DNA of 9,442 bases from the NCBI GenBank assembly GCA_019313025.1, contig JAFDCA010000456.1, positions 1 through 9,442 on the forward strand, given 5' to 3'. Shown here piece after piece: positions 1-5,472 of the stretch. The position numbers were made by a program, and so were the translations under genes. The notes beneath the pieces are model-generated. The model was not told where the DNA came from. It made no database searches and was given only the letters and a program-made list of their open reading frames with translations. This DNA comes from Deltaproteobacteria bacterium. Its GTDB lineage: Bacteria > Desulfobacterota > Desulfobacteria > Desulfobacterales > UBA11574. The number at the start of each line of letters is the position of its first letter. The first letter of the stretch is position 1.

Positions 1-36
1 AACGAATTCATATTCCAATAATAGAGGTGATATATC

Positions 37-639
37 GTGGAAAAACCGTCTGTTTTTAAAGAAACCTATCAAAATTACTTGGATCAGATTGGTAAAATCG
101 ATCTCGATTCAAGGGCCGAAAAGTTAGGGGGACGTGTTGAGAAAGATGAACTGGTTCTTTCTCTTTTTGGGCGGCCTTACAGGATATCAAGCCGGGGGAT
201 AACAGACCCGTCCGGCATACAGCCGCCTATGGGAATCTGCGTTGTTCTCTGCAAATATCTGCTTTTATGCCAGGATATGCCTTCTCTGGACAAAGAATGG
301 GTTTCCTACAGAGACTTTAAAGATTCCGCGCCTTTGGTTCATAGCTTCGTAAATCACACGGAACAACCGATTGCTCGTAAATTTTCGAACCGATTGGAAG
401 ATCTGGAAGTGGCATGTAAAAAACTTGGCGGGCGGGATCCGGGTTTAGATCTTAATTATGAACTGATCATGAAACTCTACCCGCTGCCGAAAGTCCCGGT
501 GCTGTTATTGTTTGATGATGTGGATGAAGAATTTCCAGCCCAATGCAAGGTTCTTTTTGAAAGACGTGCGGAACATTACCTCGATCCCGAATGTCTGGCC
601 ATCATCGGAATGATCCTTAATGATTTTCTAAGTAAATGA
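37..639 (+). CDS. DUF3786 family protein
   Basis: A 200-residue soluble protein of the DUF3786 type, recognised from its overall pattern. It has an N-terminal segment ending in a PYRIS strand (about residues 47-51), a PPMGICVVLCKYLL segment (about 63-76), a WVSYRDFK motif near 87-94, and a C-terminal FERRAEHYLDPECLA region (about 174-188). No signal peptide or membrane segment is visible. The family occurs mainly in strict anaerobes such as sulfate reducers, acetogens and methanogens, often near corrinoid or C1 genes; its function is not established. The start is GTG at 37, preceded by AGAGGTGA at 23-30, which fixes the start. The next gene is convergent, so it is the last gene of its transcription unit here. 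Nothing in the sequence allows a reaction to be assigned. Confidence 0.8.
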   Translation: MEKPSVFKETYQNYLDQIGKIDLDSRAEKLGGRVEKDELVLSLFGRPYRISSRGITDPSGIQPPMGICVVLCKYLLLCQDMPSLDKEWVSYRDFKDSAPLVHSFVNHTEQPIARKFSNRLEDLEVACKKLGGRDPGLDLNYELIMKLYPLPKVPVLLLFDDVDEEFPAQCKVLFERRAEHYLDPECLAIIGMILNDFLSK

Positions 640-879
640 AGGATCGGGGAGTTTTTCCAAACAACCGCACCATGGATAATCCCTTTTTAAACCACATAAA
701 CTCGCGGCAAGGGATCATAAAGAAAAAAAGAAACTATCCAAGAAATATCAATAGTTTATCCGCATTATTTTAAATTTTATTAAAGATACGATGTCGGTTT
801 GTGCCCTTTTTTTCTAACGATCCCTAAGCCACTCAGACAGCATCCGATTTAAAAAAAGATCATCCATTCCGCTCATACA

Positions 880-1087
880 CGTGTTCACGGGGTGTGCTTT
901 TCCGTTGAACGATATTGTCGAAGTGTCTTCGTCATTTCAATGACTTAGCAGTGGGGGAGACCGGAGCTCCCGCGAGTTTCTCGCGGGAGAACGCGGAGGG
1001 GGCAGGAATGCCACCGTTGCGAAGTGATTGAAATGACCAGACACGCAGACACCAGAGTGAAACGGGAGAGCACACCCCGTGAACACG
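880..1087. repeat. 208-nt imperfect palindrome (MITE- or REP-like element)
   Basis: The outer arms 880-906 and 1061-1087 pair over 27 positions: 25 Watson-Crick pairs and 2 G-T pairs, with the outermost 19 (880-898 with 1069-1087) perfect. Further in, 923-928 pairs with 1039-1044, and 932-946 pairs with 1022-1036 at 14 of 15 positions. Near the centre is a perfect 10-bp hairpin (967-976 with 980-989, loop TTT) that is GC-rich, unlike the surrounding AT-rich DNA. The whole element can fold as one long hairpin. No transposase and no clear target-site duplication are visible. Its location between two convergent genes suits a non-autonomous mobile element or a bidirectional terminator. Whether it is repeated elsewhere in the genome cannot be seen here. 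Confidence 0.6.
967..989. other. apical 10-bp GC-rich hairpin of the palindrome
   Basis: CTCCCGCGAG, loop TTT, CTCGCGGGAG. This perfect stem sits near the centre of the 880-1087 element. It resembles the GC-rich hairpin cores of REP-type repeats and is the most stable local fold in the window. Confidence 0.65.
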
Positions 1088-1094
1088 AATAATT

Positions 1095-1113
1095 GGGTTT
1101 ACAACAAAAACCC
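1095..1113 (-). terminator. weak hairpin downstream of the MetE/UroD-type gene
   Basis: GGGTTT (1095-1100) pairs with AAACCC (1108-1113) across a 7-nt loop, 28 bases beyond the stop of the leftward gene. On the minus strand it is followed by AATTATT rather than a clean T-run. It could contribute to termination together with the larger palindrome next to it, but it is not a strong intrinsic terminator. Confidence 0.3.
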
Positions 1114-1140
1114 CGACCCCTGGTAATTGGAGCAGATTTG

Positions 1141-2163
1141 CTAAACTCCATACCTGTCCCGCAGCCGATGTGATAATTCCTGCACAACCTGAAACGCTTT
1201 TTCAACGGTTTTTTCTCCGTCCGGATTGACCAGACAGCAGGTTGCCGGAGATAAGAGACTTCTCGATAATAAAAATGCTTTATCGATGCCTTTGTTTTCC
1301 AAAAAATTCCACGCCGCAGACAGCTTTGATTCCAGGGAACCGATATCTTCAGCCTCAAAAGGCTCAAAATTTGTGGGCACAATCCCCCATACAATGATGC
1401 CGCCGTGGTCAAGGAATCGTTTGATCGATTTATAATACGATGAAAAGACTACTCCGTTTTGGTAGATATCCAGAGAAAGGATGTCAAGATCCAGATTCAA
1501 TAGGAAATCCCAGTCCGGATTTCCACACAAATGGATCCCGCGAGGTCTATGAACCATAGAGAAAAAGTCTTCCAGATCTTTTCTGGCCTTCATGCTGTCA
1601 TAACCCGAAAGTGCACTGAATAAAAATTGCAATCCCGGTTCATCAACAAACATAAATGCATTCGGGTTCATTGTTTGAAGCCTCTGCAATTGGACGTTGA
1701 TGCGCTTTGCCATAAATTCGAGCATAAAGGAGCGTATGGTATCTTCAAAGAGAATCGGTCGGTCATTTTGGTCGAGAACATTTAAGCCAAAACTGACGGG
1801 TCCTTCCAGTTGTCCTCTTATGGCGGGTCGATGGGACAGACTCATTTCTAGAAATTTATGATAAACTACCGAATAGCCTTTGCTGATGTCAAAGTATTCA
1901 GGTTCGTCGAAATGGGCCACGGTCTCTTCATATTCATTGATAAATTTGTCCATGGAAAAACGTAAGGTTCGCTTTTCCATGTTCAGAATAATACCGGGGA
2001 AATGTTCGGCGGCCTGAACATACATGTCTTCATGGTAGCTGACGAGAGGCAGCTGGTGCCAGAATGGAATATCCATGGATAAAGCGAATTCGAGCGCCCT
2101 GTCCGCATCTTTATGAGGCATGACAGCCATGGCGGTTGTATAAAGATTTCCGGGGATTGTCAT
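1141..2163 (-). CDS. zinc-site MetE C-terminal/UroD-superfamily methyltransferase-like protein
   Basis: A 340-residue cytoplasmic protein with the hallmarks of the MetE C-terminal/UroD/CmuA TIM-barrel superfamily. They are a QLEGPVSFG segment at about 118-126, a FVDEPGLQ strand at 172-179, the zinc-type HxC pair H211 and C213 in IHLCGNPDW, a SLDIYQNGV strand at 230-238, GIVPTN at 260-265, and a distal CC at 309-310 (ATCCL) where MetE has its third zinc Cys. In MetE the zinc is bound by His, Cys, Glu and Cys and activates a substrate thiol for methyl transfer. The length matches only the catalytic half of MetE, as in bacterial and archaeal 'core' MetE proteins, which take methyl groups from corrinoid proteins. 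The substrate is unknown here: homocysteine, coenzyme-M-like thiols and corrinoids are all possible. It is the last gene of a leftward run, 82 bases after fumC. The ribosome site is weak (AAAAAGA). Confidence 0.75.
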   Translation of the reverse strand: MTIPGNLYTTAMAVMPHKDADRALEFALSMDIPFWHQLPLVSYHEDMYVQAAEHFPGIILNMEKRTLRFSMDKFINEYEETVAHFDEPEYFDISKGYSVVYHKFLEMSLSHRPAIRGQLEGPVSFGLNVLDQNDRPILFEDTIRSFMLEFMAKRINVQLQRLQTMNPNAFMFVDEPGLQFLFSALSGYDSMKARKDLEDFFSMVHRPRGIHLCGNPDWDFLLNLDLDILSLDIYQNGVVFSSYYKSIKRFLDHGGIIVWGIVPTNFEPFEAEDIGSLESKLSAAWNFLENKGIDKAFLLSRSLLSPATCCLVNPDGEKTVEKAFQVVQELSHRLRDRYGV

Positions 2164-2245
2164 AATATTCTTTTTAAAATATTTTTAAACTCAAAAAATT
2201 TATATCGACCTGCAATTCCAAAGGCGCTTCAAATATAATTAAATT

Positions 2246-3613
2246 TTAAAAAAAGATTCTTGCCAATTCTTTTTCGGTAAGAATCTTATCCTCTTGCACA
2301 ATTTCAATAATGGTTTTGCCCGTTTCATGGGCCTTATTTGCAATGCCGGCGGCCTTGTCATATCCGATATGGGGTACCAGATAGGTTGCCATGGCCAGGC
2401 TTTTTTCGATGTTGGCGGCACATTTTTGTCGATTGGCGCGAATCCCACTGATACATTTTTCAGCCAAAAGCTTGGCCCCGGAAGAAAGAAGGTCTATGGA
2501 TTGCAAAAGGTTATAAGCAATCACCGGCAGCATCACATTTAATTCAAAATTGCCTGCCTGTCCACTGATGGTAATTGTGGTGTCGTTTCCCATGATCTGA
2601 GCACATACCTGAATGATGGCTTCCGGAATAACCGGGTTAACCTTTCCGGGCATAATAGAAGATCCGGGCTGAAGTGAAGGAATCGCTATTTCACCCAACC
2701 CGCACCTGGGGCCGGATGCAAGCCATCGGATGTCATTGCAAATTTTGACCAGACTGCCAGCCATGGTTTTTAAGGCGCCGCTGGCTTCAACCGCTGCGTC
2801 CCGTGCACCCTGAGCTTCAAAATGATTTTCTGCTTCCCTAAAGTTGAACTTTGAATGTTCAGAGACCAGGGCGATAACCTTTTTCGCAAAATCAGGGTGG
2901 GTATTCAGGCCGTTTCCAACAGCAGTTCCGCCTAACGCAAGTTCTGCGAGATGGTCTTGGGCGGTCTCAATTCGTTTTATGGCAAGAGCCATCTGTCTTT
3001 CATATCCTGAAAACGCCTGTCCCAAAAAAATGGGCACGGCATCCTGTAGATGGGTTCTTCCGATTTTTTTTACATCTTTAAATTCAACGGCTTTATATGA
3101 AAGACTTTGTTTGAGACGGACCAATGAAGGAATAAGATTCTTGTTAATAAGGTTTAATGCAGAAATATGGATGGCAGAGGGAATGACGTCATTGCTGGAT
3201 TGTCCGAGGTTGACATGATCATTGGGATGAACCGGGAATTTTCCTCCTTTTTTTCCTGTAACGATTTCGTTTGCCCTGGATGCGATGACCTCGTTCACAT
3301 TCATGTTTGTTGAAGTACCTGATCCAGTTTGAAATACGTCCACCACGAATTGGTCTTCAAATTTTCCTTGCATAATTTCCCTGGCGGCTATGACGATGGG
3401 TTCCGATATTTTTTTGTCAAGAAGTCCAAGTTCTTGATTCACCATGGCAGCGCATTGTTTTATAAGAGCAAGGGAATCAATAAATGAAGCGTGAAATCGA
3501 AGACCGCTCACAGGGAAATTGTCAACCGCTCTTTGGGTACTTGCTCCAAAATACGCATCTACGGGAACTTCTACGGTTCCCAATGAATCTTTTTCTTGTC
3601 GGTATGTTGTCAT
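2246..3613 (-). CDS. fumC: class II fumarate hydratase
   Basis: Interconverts fumarate and malate in the cytoplasm without an iron-sulfur cluster, and belongs to the fumarase/aspartase superfamily. Visible signatures, numbered from the ATG: GSGTSTNMNVNEV at about 97-109, the HPNDHVN segment near 129-135, SSNDVIPS at 139-146, GRTHLQDAVP at 185-194 containing the catalytic His (188), and the family signature GSSIMPGKVNP at 317-327 carrying the catalytic Ser (318). The 455-residue length is normal (E. coli FumC has 467). The frame opens with a TTG at 3616, but ATG at 3613 is preferred because AAGGGGGG lies 5-6 bases upstream and N-termini of this family match. Only 12 bases separate the VOC stop from this ATG and the ribosome site abuts that stop, so the two are probably one transcript with coupled translation. 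In a sulfate reducer this enzyme would serve the TCA cycle or fumarate/malate interconversion. Confidence 0.96.
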   Translation of the reverse strand: MTTYRQEKDSLGTVEVPVDAYFGASTQRAVDNFPVSGLRFHASFIDSLALIKQCAAMVNQELGLLDKKISEPIVIAAREIMQGKFEDQFVVDVFQTGSGTSTNMNVNEVIASRANEIVTGKKGGKFPVHPNDHVNLGQSSNDVIPSAIHISALNLINKNLIPSLVRLKQSLSYKAVEFKDVKKIGRTHLQDAVPIFLGQAFSGYERQMALAIKRIETAQDHLAELALGGTAVGNGLNTHPDFAKKVIALVSEHSKFNFREAENHFEAQGARDAAVEASGALKTMAGSLVKICNDIRWLASGPRCGLGEIAIPSLQPGSSIMPGKVNPVIPEAIIQVCAQIMGNDTTITISGQAGNFELNVMLPVIAYNLLQSIDLLSSGAKLLAEKCISGIRANRQKCAANIEKSLAMATYLVPHIGYDKAAGIANKAHETGKTIIEIVQEDKILTEKELARIFF

Positions 3614-3625
3614 CAATTCCCCCTT

Positions 3626-4213
3626 TTATTCATGTTGCTTGATGTCTAATAAAGCCATACCTTCACCCGGATAAATGTTACGATTCTCTTCCGGAGTTAT
3701 CTTTTTAACTTCCGGCCAATGGCCGGCTTGCGGATCGACGCCTTCAAGCGCAATTGCCGTGGGATTTTTATCTTTCATCCTGGGAGACTTTCGTATGTCT
3801 AAATCGGAAATTGGTGCGCTAAATTCTATGGCAATGTTGTTCGGATCAAAAGCATAGATGGAATGGATAAATCCATGATCGATAACTTCCGAAACCCAAA
3901 TTCCGGCGTTTTCAAGTTTGTCTTTAAGATCCCATAAGTCTTCATCACTTTCAACACCCAAAGAAACATGGTCAAATACAAAAGGACCCTTGACCGGGAC
4001 GCCGTGATCTTTTTCGGGAATTTTTTCGACATCAGCCCACTCAAAAAAGGCAATCATATCGTACTCGGAAAGTTCAAAAAAATAATGTCTGTATTTCGTT
4101 CCGCCAAGTCCGGCCACAAGACGCAGTCCCAACAAATCTCGCCAGAATCGAATGGTGGTATCCATATCTCGGGTGGCCATTGCCAGATGATTAATCCCGG
4201 TGTATTTTGCCAT
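3626..4213 (-). CDS. VOC (glyoxalase/dioxygenase-fold) family protein
   Basis: A 195-residue protein with two beta-alpha-beta-beta-beta modules of the vicinal oxygen chelate superfamily: INHLAMATRDMDTTIRFW at 7-24 and FDHVSLGVESDEDL at 80-93. Likely metal ligands are H9, H82 and E130 (in IAIEFSAP); E58 is another acidic candidate. The module 2 strand AFDPNNIAIEF (121-131) is the classical 'DPxGxxxE' position with a changed sequence. The superfamily includes glyoxalase I, methylmalonyl-CoA epimerase, extradiol dioxygenases and thiol transferases, and the substrate cannot be read from this sequence. It is followed directly by fumC. Ribosome site AAGGGA lies 7 bases before the ATG. A 9-codon upstream ORF stops one base before the start, and the leader upstream is rich in hairpins, so post-transcriptional control is possible. 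Confidence 0.85.
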   Translation of the reverse strand: MAKYTGINHLAMATRDMDTTIRFWRDLLGLRLVAGLGGTKYRHYFFELSEYDMIAFFEWADVEKIPEKDHGVPVKGPFVFDHVSLGVESDEDLWDLKDKLENAGIWVSEVIDHGFIHSIYAFDPNNIAIEFSAPISDLDIRKSPRMKDKNPTAIALEGVDPQAGHWPEVKKITPEENRNIYPGEGMALLDIKQHE

Positions 4214-4214
4214 C

Positions 4215-4244
4215 TTAATATCCCTTTAGAAAGAGGTGATTCAT
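4215..4244 (-). CDS. possible 9-codon leader peptide ahead of the VOC gene
   Basis: The minus strand reads ATG-AAT-CAC-CTC-TTT-CTA-AAG-GGA-TAT-TAA (MNHLFLKGY). It has GGGGAG 6 bases before the ATG, and its stop is one base from the VOC start codon. The VOC ribosome site (AAGGGA) lies inside this mini-ORF, so its translation would expose or mask that site. It could be a coupling or attenuation leader. It is short enough to occur by chance, so confidence is low. Confidence 0.3.
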   Translation of the reverse strand: MNHLFLKGY

Positions 4245-4255
4245 TTCGTACTCCC

Positions 4256-4328
4256 CTCGGCCTGCAAGCCCTAAGGGCTGGAAACGGAGGCGCAGGCTCT
4301 CCGAGCCGGTGGCTGATAAAAGGTTATC
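4256..4328 (-). promoter_or_regulatory. structured 5' leader of the VOC gene (three adjacent hairpins)
   Basis: On the minus strand the transcript would first form GATAA/TTATC (4315-4319 with 4324-4328, 4-nt loop). Next comes AGCC/GGCT (4304-4307 with 4311-4314, 3-nt loop). Last is a larger element in which 4256-4265 pairs with 4292-4296 and 4301-4305 around a 4-nt bulge and encloses an inner AGCCC/GGGCT stem (4267-4271 with 4275-4279). A competing stem pairs the second AGCC with the next GGCT, so two folds exclude each other. The structure ends next to the GGGGAG ribosome site of the leader mini-ORF. I do not recognise a known riboswitch: it lacks the cobalamin, SAM, TPP, glycine and GEMM cores as I know them. 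Confidence 0.4.
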
Positions 4329-4357
4329 ATAAAAACGCTCGCCCTTCTTCACCACAC

Positions 4358-4373
4358 TACAATAAGTATGCCA
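4358..4373 (-). promoter_or_regulatory. possible sigma-54 (-24/-12) promoter of the VOC-fumC unit
   Basis: The minus strand reads TGGCATACTTATTGTA, against the sigma-54 consensus TGGCACG-N4-TTGCA. The TGGCA block and the TTG block have the correct spacing, but the key C of the -12 GC is a T. Transcription would start near 4347 and include the whole hairpin leader. Tentative. Confidence 0.3.
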
Positions 4374-4451
4374 TCTTGGGAAGCAACCGTTCGAAATGTT
4401 TGGCATGAGCATTGCATTTGAACGAAGGTAAATTGGGTATGTAAATTATTT

Positions 4452-4479
4452 TTGGGTTACTTAGGGATGATCATAATCT
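4452..4479 (+). promoter_or_regulatory. possible sigma-70 promoter of the 68-aa Cys-rich gene
   Basis: TTGGGT (4452-4457) and TAATCT (4474-4479), 16 bases apart, in AT-rich DNA about 75 bases before the start codon. The match is fair, with no other evidence. Confidence 0.3.
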
Positions 4480-4487
4480 TAAATTCA

Positions 4488-4526
4488 TTAACATACGAAG
4501 AACTATTCTTAACATATCGTATTAAC
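4488..4526 (+). promoter_or_regulatory. spaced TTAACATA repeats, possible operator
   Basis: TTAACATA occurs at 4488-4495 and again at 4509-4516. The 21-base spacing puts both on one face of the helix. The second copy runs into TCGTATTAACC, giving a partly inverted TTAA...TTAA arrangement (4509-4525). It lies between the candidate promoter and the ribosome site of the 68-aa gene, where a repressor could bind. The cognate regulator is unknown. Confidence 0.3.
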
Positions 4527-4554
4527 CTTTAAACCCATTCATAGGAGGTGTTAT

Positions 4555-4761
4555 ATGTCGTCCAAACGGTATAAAATTGAAACATCCTGTCCTCAGTGCG
4601 GATGCAGTGCTGTCACACATTTGTCTGCCGAAGAAATCAAAGAAAGATATAAAGATGTACCAAATGTTGAAATGGATTGTGGCGAATGCTTAATTAAGTA
4701 TGAAACTGATATGAAAACAGCATGCCCTGAATGGGATAAAGACTGCAAGATAAAAGAATAA
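4555..4761 (+). CDS. 68-aa Cys-rich zinc-ribbon-like protein
   Basis: A small soluble protein with seven Cys: a CPQCGC knuckle (C12, C15, C17), a DCGEC knuckle (C42, C45) and a C-terminal CPEWDKDC (C57, C64). The two knuckles are about 25 residues apart, the usual geometry of a zinc ribbon or a rubredoxin-like metal site. Which metal it binds cannot be told. I recognise no named family. A perfect AGGAGGTG site (4543-4550) fixes the ATG. It is the first gene of the rightward stress-type cluster, about 410 bases before the next clear gene, so it may be transcribed on its own. Confidence 0.7.
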   Translation: MSSKRYKIETSCPQCGCSAVTHLSAEEIKERYKDVPNVEMDCGECLIKYETDMKTACPEWDKDCKIKE

Positions 4762-4918
4762 CTCAAGATATGGGAAAAATATTGATAAAAGGTTAGAACT
4801 GAGAAAACTATTAGATGAAGATATGGACCCTGTAAGAATAGTACTGAGCAAAGAACTAGTTTCTCCAATGGATCATCGTGAATTTTGTTTCATAATACAA
4901 ATGTGTATCGATATTTAA
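4754..4918 (+). pseudogene. possible coding remnant after the 68-aa gene
   Basis: In a frame different from the upstream gene, 4754-4915 is open and reads like protein: RLELRKLLDEDMDPVRIVL, then SKELVSPMDHREFCF. The only ATGs are at 4823, giving 31 residues, and further in. No ribosome site precedes the 4823 ATG. The charged helix-like composition suggests a decayed or truncated small gene, but chance remains possible. Confidence 0.2.
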
Positions 4919-5173
4919 TGTGAGACAGTTTTCAGTATGTTACCATGCACCCGATACCGTTTCGTTACATGTTTTTTATTGGATTTTCAAAATGCATTGA
5001 TCTTTGTATCGATGTTGTGCCGCCTTAAGATCAATTCAAATAACGTTTGATATTAACAAATTTTGGTTTTTAGCAGCCATTGAAACATCACATATTAAAA
5101 AATCCGGCCACAGAGATATACATCTTAAACAAAGCGTTATTAAAATCATAAGAGCATATGGAGACCCTGATAC
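4762..5173. other. gene-poor stretch with possible coding remnants
   Basis: 412 bases between the 68-aa and 73-aa genes. It is AT-rich with no complete gene having a good start. Two open stretches read like protein: 4754-4918, and 5001-5177, which overlaps the next gene by 4 bases. The middle (about 4920-5000) shows nothing I can interpret. Confidence 0.45.
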
Positions 5174-5177
5174 GTGA
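5001..5177 (+). pseudogene. start-less open frame overlapping the next gene by GTGA
   Basis: The frame is open from 5001 (after TGA at 4998-5000) to TGA at 5175-5177. Its last third reads KKSGHRDIHLKQSVIKIIRA, then YGDPDT. It has no ATG or GTG; the only common alternative start is TTG at 5004, without a ribosome site. Its stop overlaps the start of the 73-aa gene as GTGA, the typical overlap of coupled genes. It may be the surviving 3' end of a decayed gene, a gene with an unusual start, or chance. Confidence 0.25.
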
Positions 5178-5395
5178 GACGCTGCAATCATAATATTATA
5201 AAAACATTGAATCTTGTGGATGAGATGATTAGAGTCGCAGATGAGGGCGATATCGATCGAGAAGACAACGGCTGCGGCATTCTTTACGGTGTATTACGTG
5301 ATTCGGCTTATAAAGTGAAAAAACTGGCGGAACAGGAAAAAGAAAAACACATCGCAAAAGGTTGGTGGATAGATACGTCCGACAACGAAAAATGA
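5174..5395 (+). CDS. 73-aa conserved-looking small protein
   Basis: A small, highly charged, helical protein. The core is a helix around TLNLVDEMIRVADEGD (12-27), then REDNGCGILYGVLRDSAYKV (29-48), and a basic/acidic tail ending in HIAKGWWID (59-67). The motif DxGCGxLYGxxRDxAYKxxKLAE looks like a conserved family of anaerobe small proteins that I have no name or function for. Cys4 and Cys34 are its only cysteines, so a metal ribbon is unlikely. The start is GTG at 5174 because an in-frame TGA sits just upstream (5168-5170); GGAGA at 5160-5164 is a fair ribosome site. It lies 77 bases before rubrerythrin, in the same direction, with a candidate rubrerythrin promoter in the gap. Confidence 0.65.
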   Translation: MRRCNHNIIKTLNLVDEMIRVADEGDIDREDNGCGILYGVLRDSAYKVKKLAEQEKEKHIAKGWWIDTSDNEK

Positions 5396-5418
5396 TGGAC
5401 GGTGTGTTCAATGTAAAG

Positions 5419-5448
5419 TTGGATACAATTCTTATAAATCATTTTAAT
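5419..5448 (+). promoter_or_regulatory. candidate rubrerythrin promoter
   Basis: TTGGAT (5419-5424) and TTTAAT (5443-5448) with 18 bases between them, 25 bases before the rubrerythrin start codon. The spacer contains a PerR-like palindrome, so a bound repressor would block polymerase. Confidence 0.35.
5423..5437 (+). promoter_or_regulatory. PerR-box-like operator upstream of rubrerythrin
   Basis: ATACAATTCTTATAA matches the PerR consensus TTATAATNATTATAA at 11 of the 14 defined positions. It sits between the candidate -35 and -10. PerR is a peroxide-sensing Fur-family repressor, and predicted PerR regulons in Desulfovibrio and relatives include rubrerythrin. The PerR gene itself is not in this window. 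The assignment rests on sequence match and context only. Confidence 0.4.
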
Positions 5449-5472
5449 AAACAACCATAAGGAGGTTTGTAA

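Larger units (their letters stand above)
640..1140. other. convergent intergenic region, no gene seen
   Basis: This 501-base stretch lies between the stops of the DUF3786 gene and the MetE/UroD-type gene, and I see no credible coding sequence in it. The first 240 bases are AT-rich. They contain a 7-bp stem (AAACTAT at 731-737 with ATAGTTT at 751-757) and a looser ATCCCTT/AAGGGAT pairing around 679-715. Neither ends in a clear T-run, so I do not call a terminator. The rest is occupied by the 208-nt palindromic element at 880-1087. Confidence 0.6.
4214..4554. other. divergent control region between the VOC and small Cys-rich genes
   Basis: These 341 bases hold the start regions of two divergent genes. 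The left two-thirds (to about 4375) carries the VOC leader with its hairpins and a possible sigma-54 promoter. The right third is AT-rich and carries a sigma-70-like promoter and spaced repeats for the rightward gene. Open frames crossing the region show no protein-like pattern. Confidence 0.5.

Noticed and set aside
880..1087. Integron attC site
   Set aside because: The arms carry GTT on the left and AAC on the right, the reverse of attC core sites, and no integrase or cassette is present.
945..1412. 155-codon leftward frame
   Set aside because: It spans the palindromic element and the 3' end of the MetE/UroD-type gene in another frame; the sequence shows no domain-like pattern and no ribosome site.
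3614..3616. TTG at 3616 as fumC start
   Set aside because: The adjacent ATG at 3613 has the better ribosome site spacing and is a standard start.
4256..4328. Known riboswitch (cobalamin, SAM, SAH, Moco, GEMM) in the VOC leader
   Set aside because: Structured, but none of the conserved cores I know could be matched; left as an unclassified leader.
3968..4408. 146-codon rightward frame opposite the VOC gene
   Set aside because: Antisense to a clear VOC protein and its leader; composition is not protein-like.
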